A stretch of 64,000 nt of DNA from a virus, in IMG/VR virus record IMGVR_UViG_3300035663_000005, positions 1-64,000 of that record; one strand, given 5' to 3'. Position 1 is the stretch's first letter; each line of letters begins with the position of its first letter. Under the pieces are notes generated by a model, which saw only the letters and a program-made list of their open reading frames with translations, made no database searches and had not been told where the DNA came from. The translations under genes were made by a program, and so were the position numbers. Shown here piece by piece: positions 9,196-17,580 of this stretch.

Positions 9196-9725
9196 CGAGT
9201 TTCGTTGATGATATTACGAAGGGTTGCAACTTCTTCTTCAGAAAGTTGAGTCAAAAATTCACGAAGACCCAATTCAATCTGTGATGGTTGAGTTTCTTCC
9301 TTCTTCATACCAGCGGTTTTAATACCGGCAGCGGCTTTAGCGGGAGTAGCCAACTTGTTTGCTTCTGCGCTTGATGAACCGCCCTTTGGAGCAGTCTTGC
9401 TCTTTACTTCGGCGGGGGTAGCCAATGCTGCCTTTTGTGTTGGCATTTTAACATCGGCTTCATTTACCAACTCATCAAAACGAACCACCATTTCTGGAGT
9501 TAGCGAGCAACCACACTTTGCAGCACCCTCTTTCAGATGCTTGCGTAGAATATTACGCTTGGTTTCAGCAACCATAACGCTTTCTGTAAGCGTCTTTAGT
9601 TCGGTTGCGGCCGCCTTGGCTGCTTCCTTTAGCGACTCGGGAAGTTCAACTTTTGTGGTTGTCTTACCAACGAGAACATTTGTGATGCTATTGTAAAAAT
9701 CTTTGCTGATTGGTGAGTTGTGCAT
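9192..9725 (-). CDS. Unknown helical, Ala/Lys-rich protein
   Basis: A 177-residue protein. A helical N-terminal half (LPESLKEAAKAAATELKTLT, ILRKHLKEGAAKCGCSLTPE) is followed by an Ala/Lys/Pro-rich linker (residues about 95-145) and a short acidic helix LREFLTQLSEEEVATLRNII. CGC near residue 84 is the only Cys pair. Low-complexity linker plus helices recall scaffold or internal head proteins, but there is no diagnostic motif. SD AAGGAG; a late-type box lies at 9766-9772. It sits between the lysozyme and the putative decoration protein. Confidence 0.7.
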   Translation of the reverse strand: MHNSPISKDFYNSITNVLVGKTTTKVELPESLKEAAKAAATELKTLTESVMVAETKRNILRKHLKEGAAKCGCSLTPEMVVRFDELVNEADVKMPTQKAALATPAEVKSKTAPKGGSSSAEANKLATPAKAAAGIKTAGMKKEETQPSQIELGLREFLTQLSEEEVATLRNIINETR

Positions 9726-9765
9726 TGCTGCTCCTTGTAAATTTTATACTCTTGCCGCTAGGTAG

Positions 9766-9772
9766 TATTTAG
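9766..9772 (-). promoter_or_regulatory. Late-type box CTAAATA
   Basis: CTAAATA 40 nt upstream of the ATG at 9725 (SD AAGGAG), in the short gap after the lysozyme gene. Confidence 0.5.
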
Positions 9773-9781
9773 TTAAATTTA

Positions 9782-10396
9782 TCAGTTGGGGGTTGTCCAA
9801 AGAGTTCCTTCTGCGTTTCTTCTTTTAATCAGACCTGGTAAAACTTTTCCATCTGATCTGATATATTTTGATAATGCACTAGGCACTTGACTCCAGTTTG
9901 AAGGCGTTTTTAAAGCCCTAGTTATGGATTCAAATCCTTCTTTACCATAGAATCCAGGTCCAACATTATAAGCAAAAGATATTAGCGCAGCCTTTTGATT
10001 AGAATTCATAAGATTCCAATTTGGTATATTTTTTAATTTAGGCAAAATTTTAGTATTAACATAATGTTCCATATATGCATCCGCTTGCTGTTTTGTTATT
10101 TTATCTCCTTGTCGAACAGGTCTACCGTCTGGATGTGTGGTTGAACCTTTGCCTATAGTCCAAATTTTTCCAGTTGCATCCCAATAAGCACTAGTTCTAA
10201 ATCCTTCAAATTTTGAAATTATTTCTTTCCATGCTGTTGTGCTTGTTGAAGTTTGTGTTATTTTTTGTGTGGTTGCGGCTTGTGCAGAAAACGAAGGTAC
10301 ACCCAGACCTAAACTCATAGCCATTAATCCAGGAATTAACATGTTTGGTTTTTTAATTTCTTCTAGGGATTTAGTATACTGAATAAAAGTTTTCAT
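9782..10396 (-). CDS. GH24 lysozyme with unusual leader plus hydrophobic segment
   Basis: A 204-residue muramidase that cuts peptidoglycan. The catalytic region shows FEGFRTSAYWDATGKIWTIG, with Glu, Asp and Thr spaced as in the T4/P22 lysozyme family, then KGSTTHPDGR and ISFAYNVGPGFYG. The N-terminus is odd: MKTFIQYTKSLEE, ending in an (L/I)xE site, precedes a hydrophobic stretch (MLIPGLMAMSLGLG) ending in AQA, like a signal or SAR segment. It could be an endolysin exported by Sec, or an internal-head enzyme ejected with the DNA. It lies in the structural block, not beside the holin at 55518. Confidence 0.85.
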   Translation of the reverse strand: MKTFIQYTKSLEEIKKPNMLIPGLMAMSLGLGVPSFSAQAATTQKITQTSTSTTAWKEIISKFEGFRTSAYWDATGKIWTIGKGSTTHPDGRPVRQGDKITKQQADAYMEHYVNTKILPKLKNIPNWNLMNSNQKAALISFAYNVGPGFYGKEGFESITRALKTPSNWSQVPSALSKYIRSDGKVLPGLIKRRNAEGTLWTTPN

Positions 10397-10399
10397 TAT

Positions 10400-10660
10400 T
10401 CATCCCTTGGCTTTCTTCCAAAGGTCTGCATCAGCAGTTCTTCGTGTCTTTCCCCCGGTTAGGAATGAATTGACTCTAGCCAAAGCCCATTGTTGAGGAG
10501 TTGCACCAGGACGATGACCACCTTTCCAAGCCGCCATGCCTCGGTCATACACTTGTTTTAAAATTCCATATGAAACACCAGATTGCTTGGCTTTGTTTTG
10601 TAAAGCCTTTTTGCTTTCTGTTAATTCTAGTTCAGTTTTTAAATCTTTAAAGCGTTTCAT
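10400..10660 (-). CDS. DUF5824-like small protein with cleavable-leader look
   Basis: An 86-residue protein. Residues about 25-86 (SGVSYGILKQVYDRGMAAWK, then GHRPGATPQQWALARVNSFL and RTADADLWKKA) match a small domain I know as DUF5824, often found in phage and virus internal proteins; function unknown. The start MKRFKDLKTELELTESKK contains LTE at residues 13-15, a plausible prohead-protease site, leaving just the domain. SD GGAGAAA. Located between the lysozyme and the large ATP-grasp fusion, whose genes carry similar leaders. Confidence 0.75.
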   Translation of the reverse strand: MKRFKDLKTELELTESKKALQNKAKQSGVSYGILKQVYDRGMAAWKGGHRPGATPQQWALARVNSFLTGGKTRRTADADLWKKAKG

Positions 10661-10661
10661 G

Positions 10662-13652
10662 TCATTTCTCCGGATTGTGTCCCCAAATCTTAAGGGCTAG
10701 TAGTTTACGAGTTGGCTCACCTTTATCGTCACGAAGTGGGCCTTTGGCTCCCTTCATGCGGCTGATAAATGAAATTTGCTTGTTTGCCCATTTCCAGTCG
10801 CCTGCCTGCCAATCATCCTTTTTCTTGTCAAGCATTCGGACAATAGCACGAGCCGAATCGCGTCCCGAGGTAATCTTACCTCCACCAGTTCCTGCTTTAC
10901 CTGCTTCCTTACGAGACAAGCCTGCCGCTTTCCCATCTTCTGAATCTATAAAATTCTGAAGTTCTTTGGCTCCCATGTTCACAAGTTTAGACCATTCTTT
11001 GTAGATACGATCTTTTTCTTCATCATCAGTTTCTTCTGCGACTTGACCGGGTGTATCTTTAGCGTAAGTTTTACGAATCTTGTTGGTTCCAATTTCCAAC
11101 ACTTCTTTGTAAATCTTTCTGGCAAAACTGTTTTCATCGGTATGCTCATACATCATCCACTCAAACTCTTGTTCTAGAGTGGAGGAAACTTTAGGAGCGT
11201 GTTCCGCATACATGGCTCGCTTCTGTTCTTCGATATACACTTCCCATGCGGTTTGTTCTTCAGGGCTTCCTGCTTTAGCCTGCATATGACGAGCCTTTTC
11301 GATTCGGGTTGCAATTTTGTCGCAATCATCCAAGCGAACCGCCTCATCTAAAATTTCTTGCAGTTCAAATGCTTCTGCTTTGGTTCCAAACTTTTTCGCA
11401 AACGCTACAGAATACTTGGAACGGCGAGCAGTTTTTTCGGGGTCGCCTGGTAGTTTTTTCCAAGCCTTTGGGTCTGAATCGGAGCGAGCCTTACGAGCAG
11501 CGAACTGTTGAACTCTAGCCTTGGCATCCGCTCGGCTTAATCCTGAAACATATTTTTTAGGTAATCCTGTGCTTTTATCTTTTGGTGAAGCCTCTGCTTT
11601 TCCTTCAATCATTGCGAACTCCTCTGTTTTTGGTTCTGGTTTTGCAGCAGCCATATCTTTCGGATCAACCTGCATACCAGTTTGACGCAGGAATCTAAGT
11701 CCTATCAAAACTTTGTATTCCATGTGCTGCCTGTTAGTTAATGAAAACTTAACATTCTTGTATTCTCTGCCGCCAAATTCCACATCCATGAATACCACAG
11801 GACGAATTTCTCGTTCTTCGGTTCCGCCTCGCTTAATCTTGATTCGACTAGCGATATCTTTGGTGATGGTTTTATCGTTAATTTTAAAGGTTACAGTATG
11901 GTTCTTTTCGTTAATCTTGATATCTTTCGCATCAATAGAATTGTAACCGCTATTGCCGGTATCCACTTTCGCGTTGTATTCTACTCCATCAACCGTAATC
12001 TTTTCTGATACTGCAACATTACTGAATAGTTTCCAATTACTCTTGTTACTGACATGTTCAATCAAAGCATCCATCAGACCTTGACCTTCCACTTCTTTGG
12101 TTGGTTTGCCTCCATCGTATAGCGTGTAAACATTACCGCTACCAGGTGAAGCGTTCATCTCGATGATATAAGGTTTACCGTCAACTACAACATGGTCAAC
12201 GCCAACATAATAGCACTTACTCACAAGTGCAACCTTTTCTACAAGTTCAATCTCTTCTGGAGATAACTTGAATGCGCCCCCTGAGGAACCCCTAGCAATA
12301 TTTGTTCGGAAGTCTCCCTTAGCCTTGTCCCGCTTTGCACAAGCAAAAATCTTGCCATTTAATACGATGCTACGAACATCGTTCTTAAAGCCTGGCAGGA
12401 ACTCTTGCAGAATTACTTCTGCACCAAACTTCCACAGGGATTGTAGAACCGAGCGTAGTGACTTCTCGCTTTCAATAATAGAAACACCGATACCTTCTGC
12501 TCCTGTAACAGTTTTAACTACTACAGGATACTTGCCGCCGATAGCCTTCATCGCGTTTTCCACGGAGTCTTCATCGGAAACAAATGCAGTTCTTGGGTGT
12601 GGCAGGTTATACTTCTGAAGGGCAAGAGCGGTTTGCAATTTGTTTGCACACAACTCCATTGCTCCCTTCTCGTTAACCATGAACACACCGTTGTTTTGTA
12701 GAATAGTAGCCAAACCGATTCCTAGTTCGGAATTTATTACACCGCCACGCACAAAGCAAAGAGTGTCACGCGGGCTTATGGTAATCTTTTTCTTTTCTTC
12801 GCCTTCAGTAATCTGAATGACTATCTTATCACCATTGGCTTCCATCGGATTGATATGAGCATACTTCATCTTTACAGTATGGAATTCTATGCCCTTTTTC
12901 TTGCAAGACTTTTCCATCTTTTCAATAGATGAACCGTCTGTGCTGCCTTCAGCGGAAGTCAGACAAATCAGAGTTACATCAGATGACTTCTCTTCCCATA
13001 GCCATTCTTCCTTTAGTTGCATTCCCTTTTTCACAGCCATGAATATCTTCTTGGCATCCGCCTTGCTCACATGAGCAGGAACTCCCTTAAGGAACGCATC
13101 GTAATCGCCGTCAAACACCGCCTTACGCATCTTGGATGCCGACATGCCTTGCACACCTTCCGCATCAGGGTCGCGGTTGCCAGCACTAATCACCTTGAAG
13201 TCTGAGAACTTGTAGCCCTCGGTGCTTTTTGGGTCAAGGTCAATGTATTGCTTAATCTTGTTGTATTCCGCGATGTGGTCTGCGCCAGTCACAATGTGAA
13301 CGCGAGTATATCCTGCATCACTCAACTTTTGTGCAATAGCATAAGGTCCTGCAACTGTCTTGCCGTCCTTGTTTTGAAAAGGCTTTGGCATCAGTTGGAA
13401 CTTCATCTTCGGGAAGAACTTCTTTAAAGTCTCAAGTTTAGTTTTTGCGTCTAGCGGATTCTTCTTTGGGTCTTGCGAGTAGGAAGCGTAAACACAGAAC
13501 TCTGCACCAATCTTTTGTGCTTCGGTCATCACTTTGTTTACAAGAACTTCGTGCCCTGTAGTTGGAGGATTAAAGCGTCCAACGCCAATAACAATTGACT
13601 TTTCTTTCTTCGGGGCTTCGGTGATGACTTGTGAGAGTTTTTTCACTTCCAT
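10662..13652 (-). CDS. Fusion: nucleotidyltransferase + ATP-grasp peptide ligase + retropepsin-like protease
   Basis: A 996-residue multidomain protein. Residues 1-12 (MEVKKLSQVITE) are a short leader ending in ITE. Residues 17-210: NMNAT/cytidylyltransferase fold with GRFNPPTTGHEVL (TxGH) and MSASKMRKA (ISxxR-like). Residues about 224-540: RimK-like ATP-grasp with VVVKTVTGAEGIGV, VILQEFLPG and IIEMNASPGSG. Residues about 548-665: retropepsin-like domain of the RimB/RloA2 type with AKVDTGNSGYNS (DTG at 564-566) and VLIGLRFLRQTG. The C-terminal 330 residues have KYVSGLSRADAKARVQ and a GLSRKEAGKAGTGGGK tail of unknown type. RimK ligases add amino acids to protein termini; the pairing suggests writing and trimming of peptide tags. 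Roles are inferred. Confidence 0.85.
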   Translation of the reverse strand: MEVKKLSQVITEAPKKEKSIVIGVGRFNPPTTGHEVLVNKVMTEAQKIGAEFCVYASYSQDPKKNPLDAKTKLETLKKFFPKMKFQLMPKPFQNKDGKTVAGPYAIAQKLSDAGYTRVHIVTGADHIAEYNKIKQYIDLDPKSTEGYKFSDFKVISAGNRDPDAEGVQGMSASKMRKAVFDGDYDAFLKGVPAHVSKADAKKIFMAVKKGMQLKEEWLWEEKSSDVTLICLTSAEGSTDGSSIEKMEKSCKKKGIEFHTVKMKYAHINPMEANGDKIVIQITEGEEKKKITISPRDTLCFVRGGVINSELGIGLATILQNNGVFMVNEKGAMELCANKLQTALALQKYNLPHPRTAFVSDEDSVENAMKAIGGKYPVVVKTVTGAEGIGVSIIESEKSLRSVLQSLWKFGAEVILQEFLPGFKNDVRSIVLNGKIFACAKRDKAKGDFRTNIARGSSGGAFKLSPEEIELVEKVALVSKCYYVGVDHVVVDGKPYIIEMNASPGSGNVYTLYDGGKPTKEVEGQGLMDALIEHVSNKSNWKLFSNVAVSEKITVDGVEYNAKVDTGNSGYNSIDAKDIKINEKNHTVTFKINDKTITKDIASRIKIKRGGTEEREIRPVVFMDVEFGGREYKNVKFSLTNRQHMEYKVLIGLRFLRQTGMQVDPKDMAAAKPEPKTEEFAMIEGKAEASPKDKSTGLPKKYVSGLSRADAKARVQQFAARKARSDSDPKAWKKLPGDPEKTARRSKYSVAFAKKFGTKAEAFELQEILDEAVRLDDCDKIATRIEKARHMQAKAGSPEEQTAWEVYIEEQKRAMYAEHAPKVSSTLEQEFEWMMYEHTDENSFARKIYKEVLEIGTNKIRKTYAKDTPGQVAEETDDEEKDRIYKEWSKLVNMGAKELQNFIDSEDGKAAGLSRKEAGKAGTGGGKITSGRDSARAIVRMLDKKKDDWQAGDWKWANKQISFISRMKGAKGPLRDDKGEPTRKLLALKIWGHNPEK

Positions 13653-14857
13653 TCCTTTGCTAGATTAAAGTTGTTGCGTGAGAACTCGTTGCGGTCAACA
13701 AGTTTCACGATACTACATGTCTTACCACAAACTGCTACGAAACCTTCAGGAGCAGTTGGACGATATCCATCCTTGTCTGCAATAAAGGTTGAGACAGTTT
13801 GGGTAAGAGAAAGTTTAGAGATGACTAATCCTTTAGCCTTTGCAAGCATGGCATGCAACGCAAACAGGCGGTCAATCTGAGAAGCGTAGGCTTTAAGATA
13901 CTTCGTGATACGAACCATCTTTTCCGCTTTCTCGTCTTTCTTGCTTTGAGTCTTCAAGGCTTCCGCTTCAGCAGCAAGTTTAGCCTGCACGAAAACAGAA
14001 AATCCGTTTGTGGTATTATTGCTTAATCCTGCCTTGACCGTGGAATTAATGTATTGTGAAACATACTCAGCCGCTTCACTCTTCAAGAAAGAAAGTAGAG
14101 CAGACTTAAGATTTGCACCTTCGGCTTCAATCTTTTTGGTTAACTCAACAATCTGCTTTTCTTCCGAGGTTTGCAGAAGCAGATTCTTTGGAAGTGTTGG
14201 AACTTTCGCATCCACCACCCATACCGCTGTGGAAGTTCCCATCGCAGGAACACCAGGCGACCACGAACCGCGTTCCTTGATGTCTCCGCTGCCACTCCAC
14301 TTGGTGTGAAATACCACACCTATCTTTGCTGCTGCAACTTCTGCTGCTGCTGACGAATCTGTAGGAATAGCATAAGTGATGGTGTTCGGTCGGAACACAA
14401 TATATTCTCTACCATCAATTGTTTGTGTTTTCTTTTCGCCTTGAGTAAAAAGCAAATCGCCCCAAGCCACACCACGAATGTTCAACGGCTTGAACAGTTT
14501 CAGAGCAGCGATTAGTTTATCTACCACACCGCCTTCATGGTTCTTGCGAATATCGGCTTCAGTATAATTAACCTTGGAAGCCTTAGAGAAGAACGATTTG
14601 GTGGCAACGAAAAACTTCTTGGTTTCAGGATGTATACCAGTAATGATAGCAGGAGCCCCGTCCCACTTGGTGGATACATTCAGAGAAGCGGTTTGCTTTC
14701 CGCCTGCGGAAATACCACTAACCACATCTTTCAGAATTTTGATGGAGGTCTGTAAGCCAGCCCAACCATTTTCGAACATGCCGTCTTCAAGATGGCTAAT
14801 ATGTCCGTTGGATTCTTTTATAAAATTAGGGGTTGCGTGTGTGGAAAATGATAGCAT
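13643..14857 (-). CDS. Ligase-like nucleotidyltransferase (DUF6267-like)
   Basis: A 404-residue protein. TKWDGAPAIITG at about residues 63-74 matches motif I (KxDG) of the ATP-dependent ligase/capping superfamily. GVAWGDLLF, then REYIVFRPNTITYAI and IGVVFHTKW resemble motifs III, IIIa and IV. This family occurs in T4-like phages next to internal proteins; its substrate is not known. The N-terminus MLSFSTHATPNFIKESNGH holds IKE, a possible prohead-protease site. No SD; TATAAATA ends 6 nt before the ATG, predicting a leaderless late mRNA. It overlaps the fusion gene by 10 nt, so the two should be made together. Confidence 0.75.
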   Translation of the reverse strand: MLSFSTHATPNFIKESNGHISHLEDGMFENGWAGLQTSIKILKDVVSGISAGGKQTASLNVSTKWDGAPAIITGIHPETKKFFVATKSFFSKASKVNYTEADIRKNHEGGVVDKLIAALKLFKPLNIRGVAWGDLLFTQGEKKTQTIDGREYIVFRPNTITYAIPTDSSAAAEVAAAKIGVVFHTKWSGSGDIKERGSWSPGVPAMGTSTAVWVVDAKVPTLPKNLLLQTSEEKQIVELTKKIEAEGANLKSALLSFLKSEAAEYVSQYINSTVKAGLSNNTTNGFSVFVQAKLAAEAEALKTQSKKDEKAEKMVRITKYLKAYASQIDRLFALHAMLAKAKGLVISKLSLTQTVSTFIADKDGYRPTAPEGFVAVCGKTCSIVKLVDRNEFSRNNFNLAKEWK

Positions 14858-14863
14858 ACCCCA

Positions 14864-14871
14864 TATTTATA
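14864..14871 (-). promoter_or_regulatory. Perfect T4 late box TATAAATA, leaderless
   Basis: Exact TATAAATA on the minus strand, 6 nt before the ATG at 14857. This would drive late transcription of the ligase-like and ATP-grasp fusion genes from the start codon itself. Confidence 0.7.
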
Positions 14872-15378
14872 CTATTCCTCAATCCACCTAGACCAAGTTT
14901 TCGGGCCCAAATGGTCAATAATTGTCATTACAATCATCTTCCTGTTAGGCACAATTGGAGGCTTGGCTAGCGGCATCTTGGCTTCCTGCGGGGTTCGATT
15001 AGCCTTCTTATAGTTACATTTACGACAAGAAGCCACAAGATTCTTCCATTCAAACTTACCACCACGGCTTACCGGCATAACATGGTCTACGGTTCCGTTT
15101 GCAGCATTCAACGAGCATCCACAATACTGACATTCATACTTGTCACGACGGAATACCCCCTTACGGGTGGCTCCCTTGACCCGATAAGGCAAGTTAACAT
15201 ACTGCACCAACACGATAGCGGTTGGGAGTTCGTAGTGTCCTCGGGGAGTAGGAATGCGATAGTAGTCTTCGTGACCATAGGGCTTCTCGGCTCTACCTGA
15301 ACACAGCAGGTTAACCGCTCGCTTCCAATCAATCACATTTAAGACTTCCTCGCTAGCGTTGAGGAGGAGAACCTTCAA
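14872..15378 (-). CDS. HNH endonuclease
   Basis: A 168-residue protein. CQYCGCSLNAANGTVDHVMP, VSRGGKFEWKNLVASCRKCN and YKKANRTP form a complete HNH/zinc-ribbon nuclease: two CxxC pairs and the DH-N core. The N-terminal 80 residues (MKVLLLNASEEVLNVIDWKR, AVNLLCSGRAEKP) match the stand-alone HNH family widespread in bacteria and phages. Whether it is a homing-type nuclease, a DNA-processing enzyme or defence-related cannot be told from sequence. Located between the GroES-like gene and the ligase-like gene with 4-14 nt gaps. Confidence 0.9.
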   Translation of the reverse strand: MKVLLLNASEEVLNVIDWKRAVNLLCSGRAEKPYGHEDYYRIPTPRGHYELPTAIVLVQYVNLPYRVKGATRKGVFRRDKYECQYCGCSLNAANGTVDHVMPVSRGGKFEWKNLVASCRKCNYKKANRTPQEAKMPLAKPPIVPNRKMIVMTIIDHLGPKTWSRWIEE

Positions 15379-15382
15379 GGAG

Positions 15383-15739
15383 TTAACCCTTCAGCAGTTG
15401 CGGATTGGTGTCCTGTTCCATTTCCTGATTGAACAAGTTTATTTCTTCTTGCTCATCACGAATGATAGCATACACTTCTGCTTTAAAACAAATTGCCAAT
15501 GCTTGATCGTTTTCTGACATCAAAGTGATGTAACCACCAGCAATAACTCTATCTCCCTTTTGAATGGGAAACGCTTCTGGCTGTCGAGCAAAAGAGAAAT
15601 TTCTGCCATCGCCGCCAACAGGCTGAGGAGCAAATGCGGTTTGCCCAACAGAATAAACAATTCCTTCAAACGCCTCACCAGGCTTAACTTTGGAACGATC
15701 AACTTTAATAATCACATACTCAGTATTTGGAATAAGCAT
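15383..15739 (-). CDS. GroES-like co-chaperonin candidate
   Basis: A 118-residue protein. The order of strands fits a GroES barrel: YVIIKVDRSKVKPGEAFEGI, VYSVGQ, a mobile-loop-like stretch (TAFAPQPVGGDGRNFSFARQ), then FPIQKGDRVIAGGYITLMSE and CFKAEVYAIIRDE. Length suits T4 gp31 (111 aa). A second GroES-like protein lies at 36671-36943, so one may replace host GroES for capsid folding and the other be specialised. Strong SD (AAGGAGAAA). Assignment is by pattern and moderate. Confidence 0.5.
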   Translation of the reverse strand: MLIPNTEYVIIKVDRSKVKPGEAFEGIVYSVGQTAFAPQPVGGDGRNFSFARQPEAFPIQKGDRVIAGGYITLMSENDQALAICFKAEVYAIIRDEQEEINLFNQEMEQDTNPQLLKG

Positions 15740-15767
15740 TTTGTTTCTCCTTGTTGTTAGTATCTAG

Positions 15768-15841
15768 TAGGAGTGCCAGGATTCGAACCTGTTCCAATCG
15801 GGTATAAACCAATCTGGGCCAACCAAAGACCCCCCACTCCC
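15768..15841 (-). tRNA. tRNA-Ile(TAT), atypical
   Basis: A 74-nt cloverleaf can be drawn: acceptor GGGAGTG/CACTCCT, T arm CAGG-TTCGAAT-CCTG, anticodon stem ATTGG/CCGAT with loop TTTATAC, giving anticodon TAT (codon AUA). Positions 8-9 are GG rather than TA and the D loop is irregular. An alternative fold puts TGG (Pro) in a hairpin next to the acceptor. It may be degenerate. Confidence 0.5.
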
Positions 15842-15842
15842 A

Positions 15843-16079
15843 TTAAACAAAAGCCACGCGAGACTTTTTGTTTGCTACATGTCCTGATTCCGTCTTGATA
15901 AGGTAGTTACTTTTCTGTCTGTCCTCATCATTACCTAATCGGTAGTTCACTTCTGTGATTCCCTTGTCGCGTAAAGTCGGTGTGATGTTACTTGCCAACT
16001 GGGCAACAATAGTTTCCGACAAGGCTGCTGCGGTAGCCTCATCAGTGTTCAGGGGAATATCAATGTGAAGTCGGAACAT
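15843..16079 (-). CDS. Small unknown protein
   Basis: A 78-residue protein. MFRLHIDIPLNTDEATAAAL, SETIVAQLASNITPTLRDKG and TEVNYRLGNDEDRQKSNYLI look like a small alpha/beta fold with a central helix. No SD: the -10 hexamer TATAAT ends 6 nt before the ATG. It lies between the gp41 helicase and a tRNA. Function not recognised. Confidence 0.7.
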   Translation of the reverse strand: MFRLHIDIPLNTDEATAAALSETIVAQLASNITPTLRDKGITEVNYRLGNDEDRQKSNYLIKTESGHVANKKSRVAFV

Positions 16080-16085
16080 GGATGT

Positions 16086-16113
16086 ATTATATCTTGTGAT
16101 TTGATTTAGTCAA
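16086..16113 (-). promoter_or_regulatory. Sigma70-like promoter, leaderless
   Basis: TTGACT, 16 nt, TATAAT on the minus strand, then 6 nt to the ATG at 16079. A near-consensus host promoter predicted to give a leaderless early mRNA. Confidence 0.7.
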
Positions 16114-17531
16114 GACCAATCAGCAAAATCTCTCTTTTTAAACTTCTCGCCCATGCGTTCACGGAAAGTTTTAAATTCTCCTGTGTCTTCCTCGTCCGTA
16201 TCCTTGGATTCGGTAATATTAATAATTCCCCGTTGAGCCGATTCATCCAAATCAAACAGTTTCATTTTGCTACGATCAATGCCTATAACGAAACGCCGAT
16301 TCGTTGCAGGGTCGGCATAGCGGTTCTTCAACTGCTTCACCATAATCTGACCAAGACCTTGAAGTTCTTCAGTGGACACCAAAGCAAACATAAAGTCTGC
16401 GGTTTGTGGTAGACCGAACGATTCACTAGTATCTGTCAACTCAACATCCGTGCTAGAGAAGCCAGAACGATTAGTTTGAGTTGCCGTAAAGATGGGAACA
16501 CCAGTCTCCACCGCAAGACCGCGCAGTTCCTCTGCAATAGCCTTGATGAATGTATATGAGTTTACTGTAGCACTCTGTTTCATACGAGAAGATGCACAAA
16601 TGTTTAAGTAGTCGATAAAAATAATTTCAGGAACAAAGTTCTTCTTCAAACGCAGTTCATCCAACAGATGCTTGAAGTGCATTACTGAAGCACTCGCTGT
16701 CGGATACTCTTTGATAATCAGTTTCCCCGTAGTCTGTTCCATAATACGCTTCATTTTGCGGTCGTAGATATCCTTGGGCAAAGCCTTCAGGTCATCCAAA
16801 CTAGTATCCATCAGATTGGCATCAATGCGCTCAGCAATACGCTCTTCCGCCATTTCGCAAGTTATATACAGCACATTCTTACCTTGCATCAGACAATTTG
16901 CAGCATGGTGACAGAGGAACAAAGACTTACCCACGCCCGTGCCCGCGAGACACACATTCAGAGTTTTGTATGGTGTTCCGTTGTTGGTAATCTTATTCAT
17001 CAAGTCAAGGTCAAACGGAATACGCTTCTCTACGGTGTGATAGAAGTCGTATCGCTTGTCCGCGTCACCAATAAAATCGTGACCGATATGAGAATCAAAA
17101 CTAACTGCAAGAGCAGTAGAAAGAATGCTTGGAATAGCAGTTTTAGTTTTGTCTTTGGACTTTCCATCAATAATCTGAATGGATTCCATGATACCATTAT
17201 AGAGTGCCTTTTCCTTGCAGAAGTTTTCCGTGTTATCTAGCAACCATTGTGTATCGGGAGCATCATGCGTCTTAAAACTCTTGATGATTTCTCGAATAGA
17301 TTTGAACTCGGTTTCGCTTAAATCATCGCGCTTTCCCAAGTCGATAAGTAGACTTTCAACACTTGGCTTGGCGTTGTATTGAGTGTAAAACTCACTTACG
17401 CAGTCGTAGATAACCCGCTCGTCACGCTCATTGAAATACTCAGGCTTCAAGAACGGTAGAACTTTTCTACCATACTCCTCATCATGGAGCAGAGACCTAA
17501 GAATTAAAATTTCTGTTCTGTCAGCAGACAT
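16110..17531 (-). CDS. 41: Replicative DNA helicase, T4 gp41 (DnaB-like)
   Basis: A 473-residue hexameric 5'-3' helicase. I chose the ATG at 17531 (MSADRTEILILRSLL), matching the family N-terminus; the ATG at 17564 lies in the promoter. Walker A GTGVGKS at residues 197-203, Walker B IIFIDYLNIC near residue 300, then a RecA-core segment FTATQTNRSGF and FGLPQTADFMFAL. The acidic C-terminal tail (DTDEEDTGEFKTF) recalls gp41 and its partner contacts. Works with primase gp61 and the polymerase. Preceded by its own sigma70-like promoter. Confidence 0.93.
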   Translation of the reverse strand: MSADRTEILILRSLLHDEEYGRKVLPFLKPEYFNERDERVIYDCVSEFYTQYNAKPSVESLLIDLGKRDDLSETEFKSIREIIKSFKTHDAPDTQWLLDNTENFCKEKALYNGIMESIQIIDGKSKDKTKTAIPSILSTALAVSFDSHIGHDFIGDADKRYDFYHTVEKRIPFDLDLMNKITNNGTPYKTLNVCLAGTGVGKSLFLCHHAANCLMQGKNVLYITCEMAEERIAERIDANLMDTSLDDLKALPKDIYDRKMKRIMEQTTGKLIIKEYPTASASVMHFKHLLDELRLKKNFVPEIIFIDYLNICASSRMKQSATVNSYTFIKAIAEELRGLAVETGVPIFTATQTNRSGFSSTDVELTDTSESFGLPQTADFMFALVSTEELQGLGQIMVKQLKNRYADPATNRRFVIGIDRSKMKLFDLDESAQRGIINITESKDTDEEDTGEFKTFRERMGEKFKKRDFADWS

Positions 17532-17552
17532 CAGGTGGACTCTTGAACAGTC

Positions 17553-17580
17553 AGTATACCCCAAATCCCCGAAAAGTCAA
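17553..17580 (-). promoter_or_regulatory. Sigma70-like promoter of gp41
   Basis: TTGACT, 16 nt, TATACT on the minus strand, 21 nt before the gp41 ATG at 17531. Early-type promoter separating helicase from the carbohydrate island. Confidence 0.75.
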
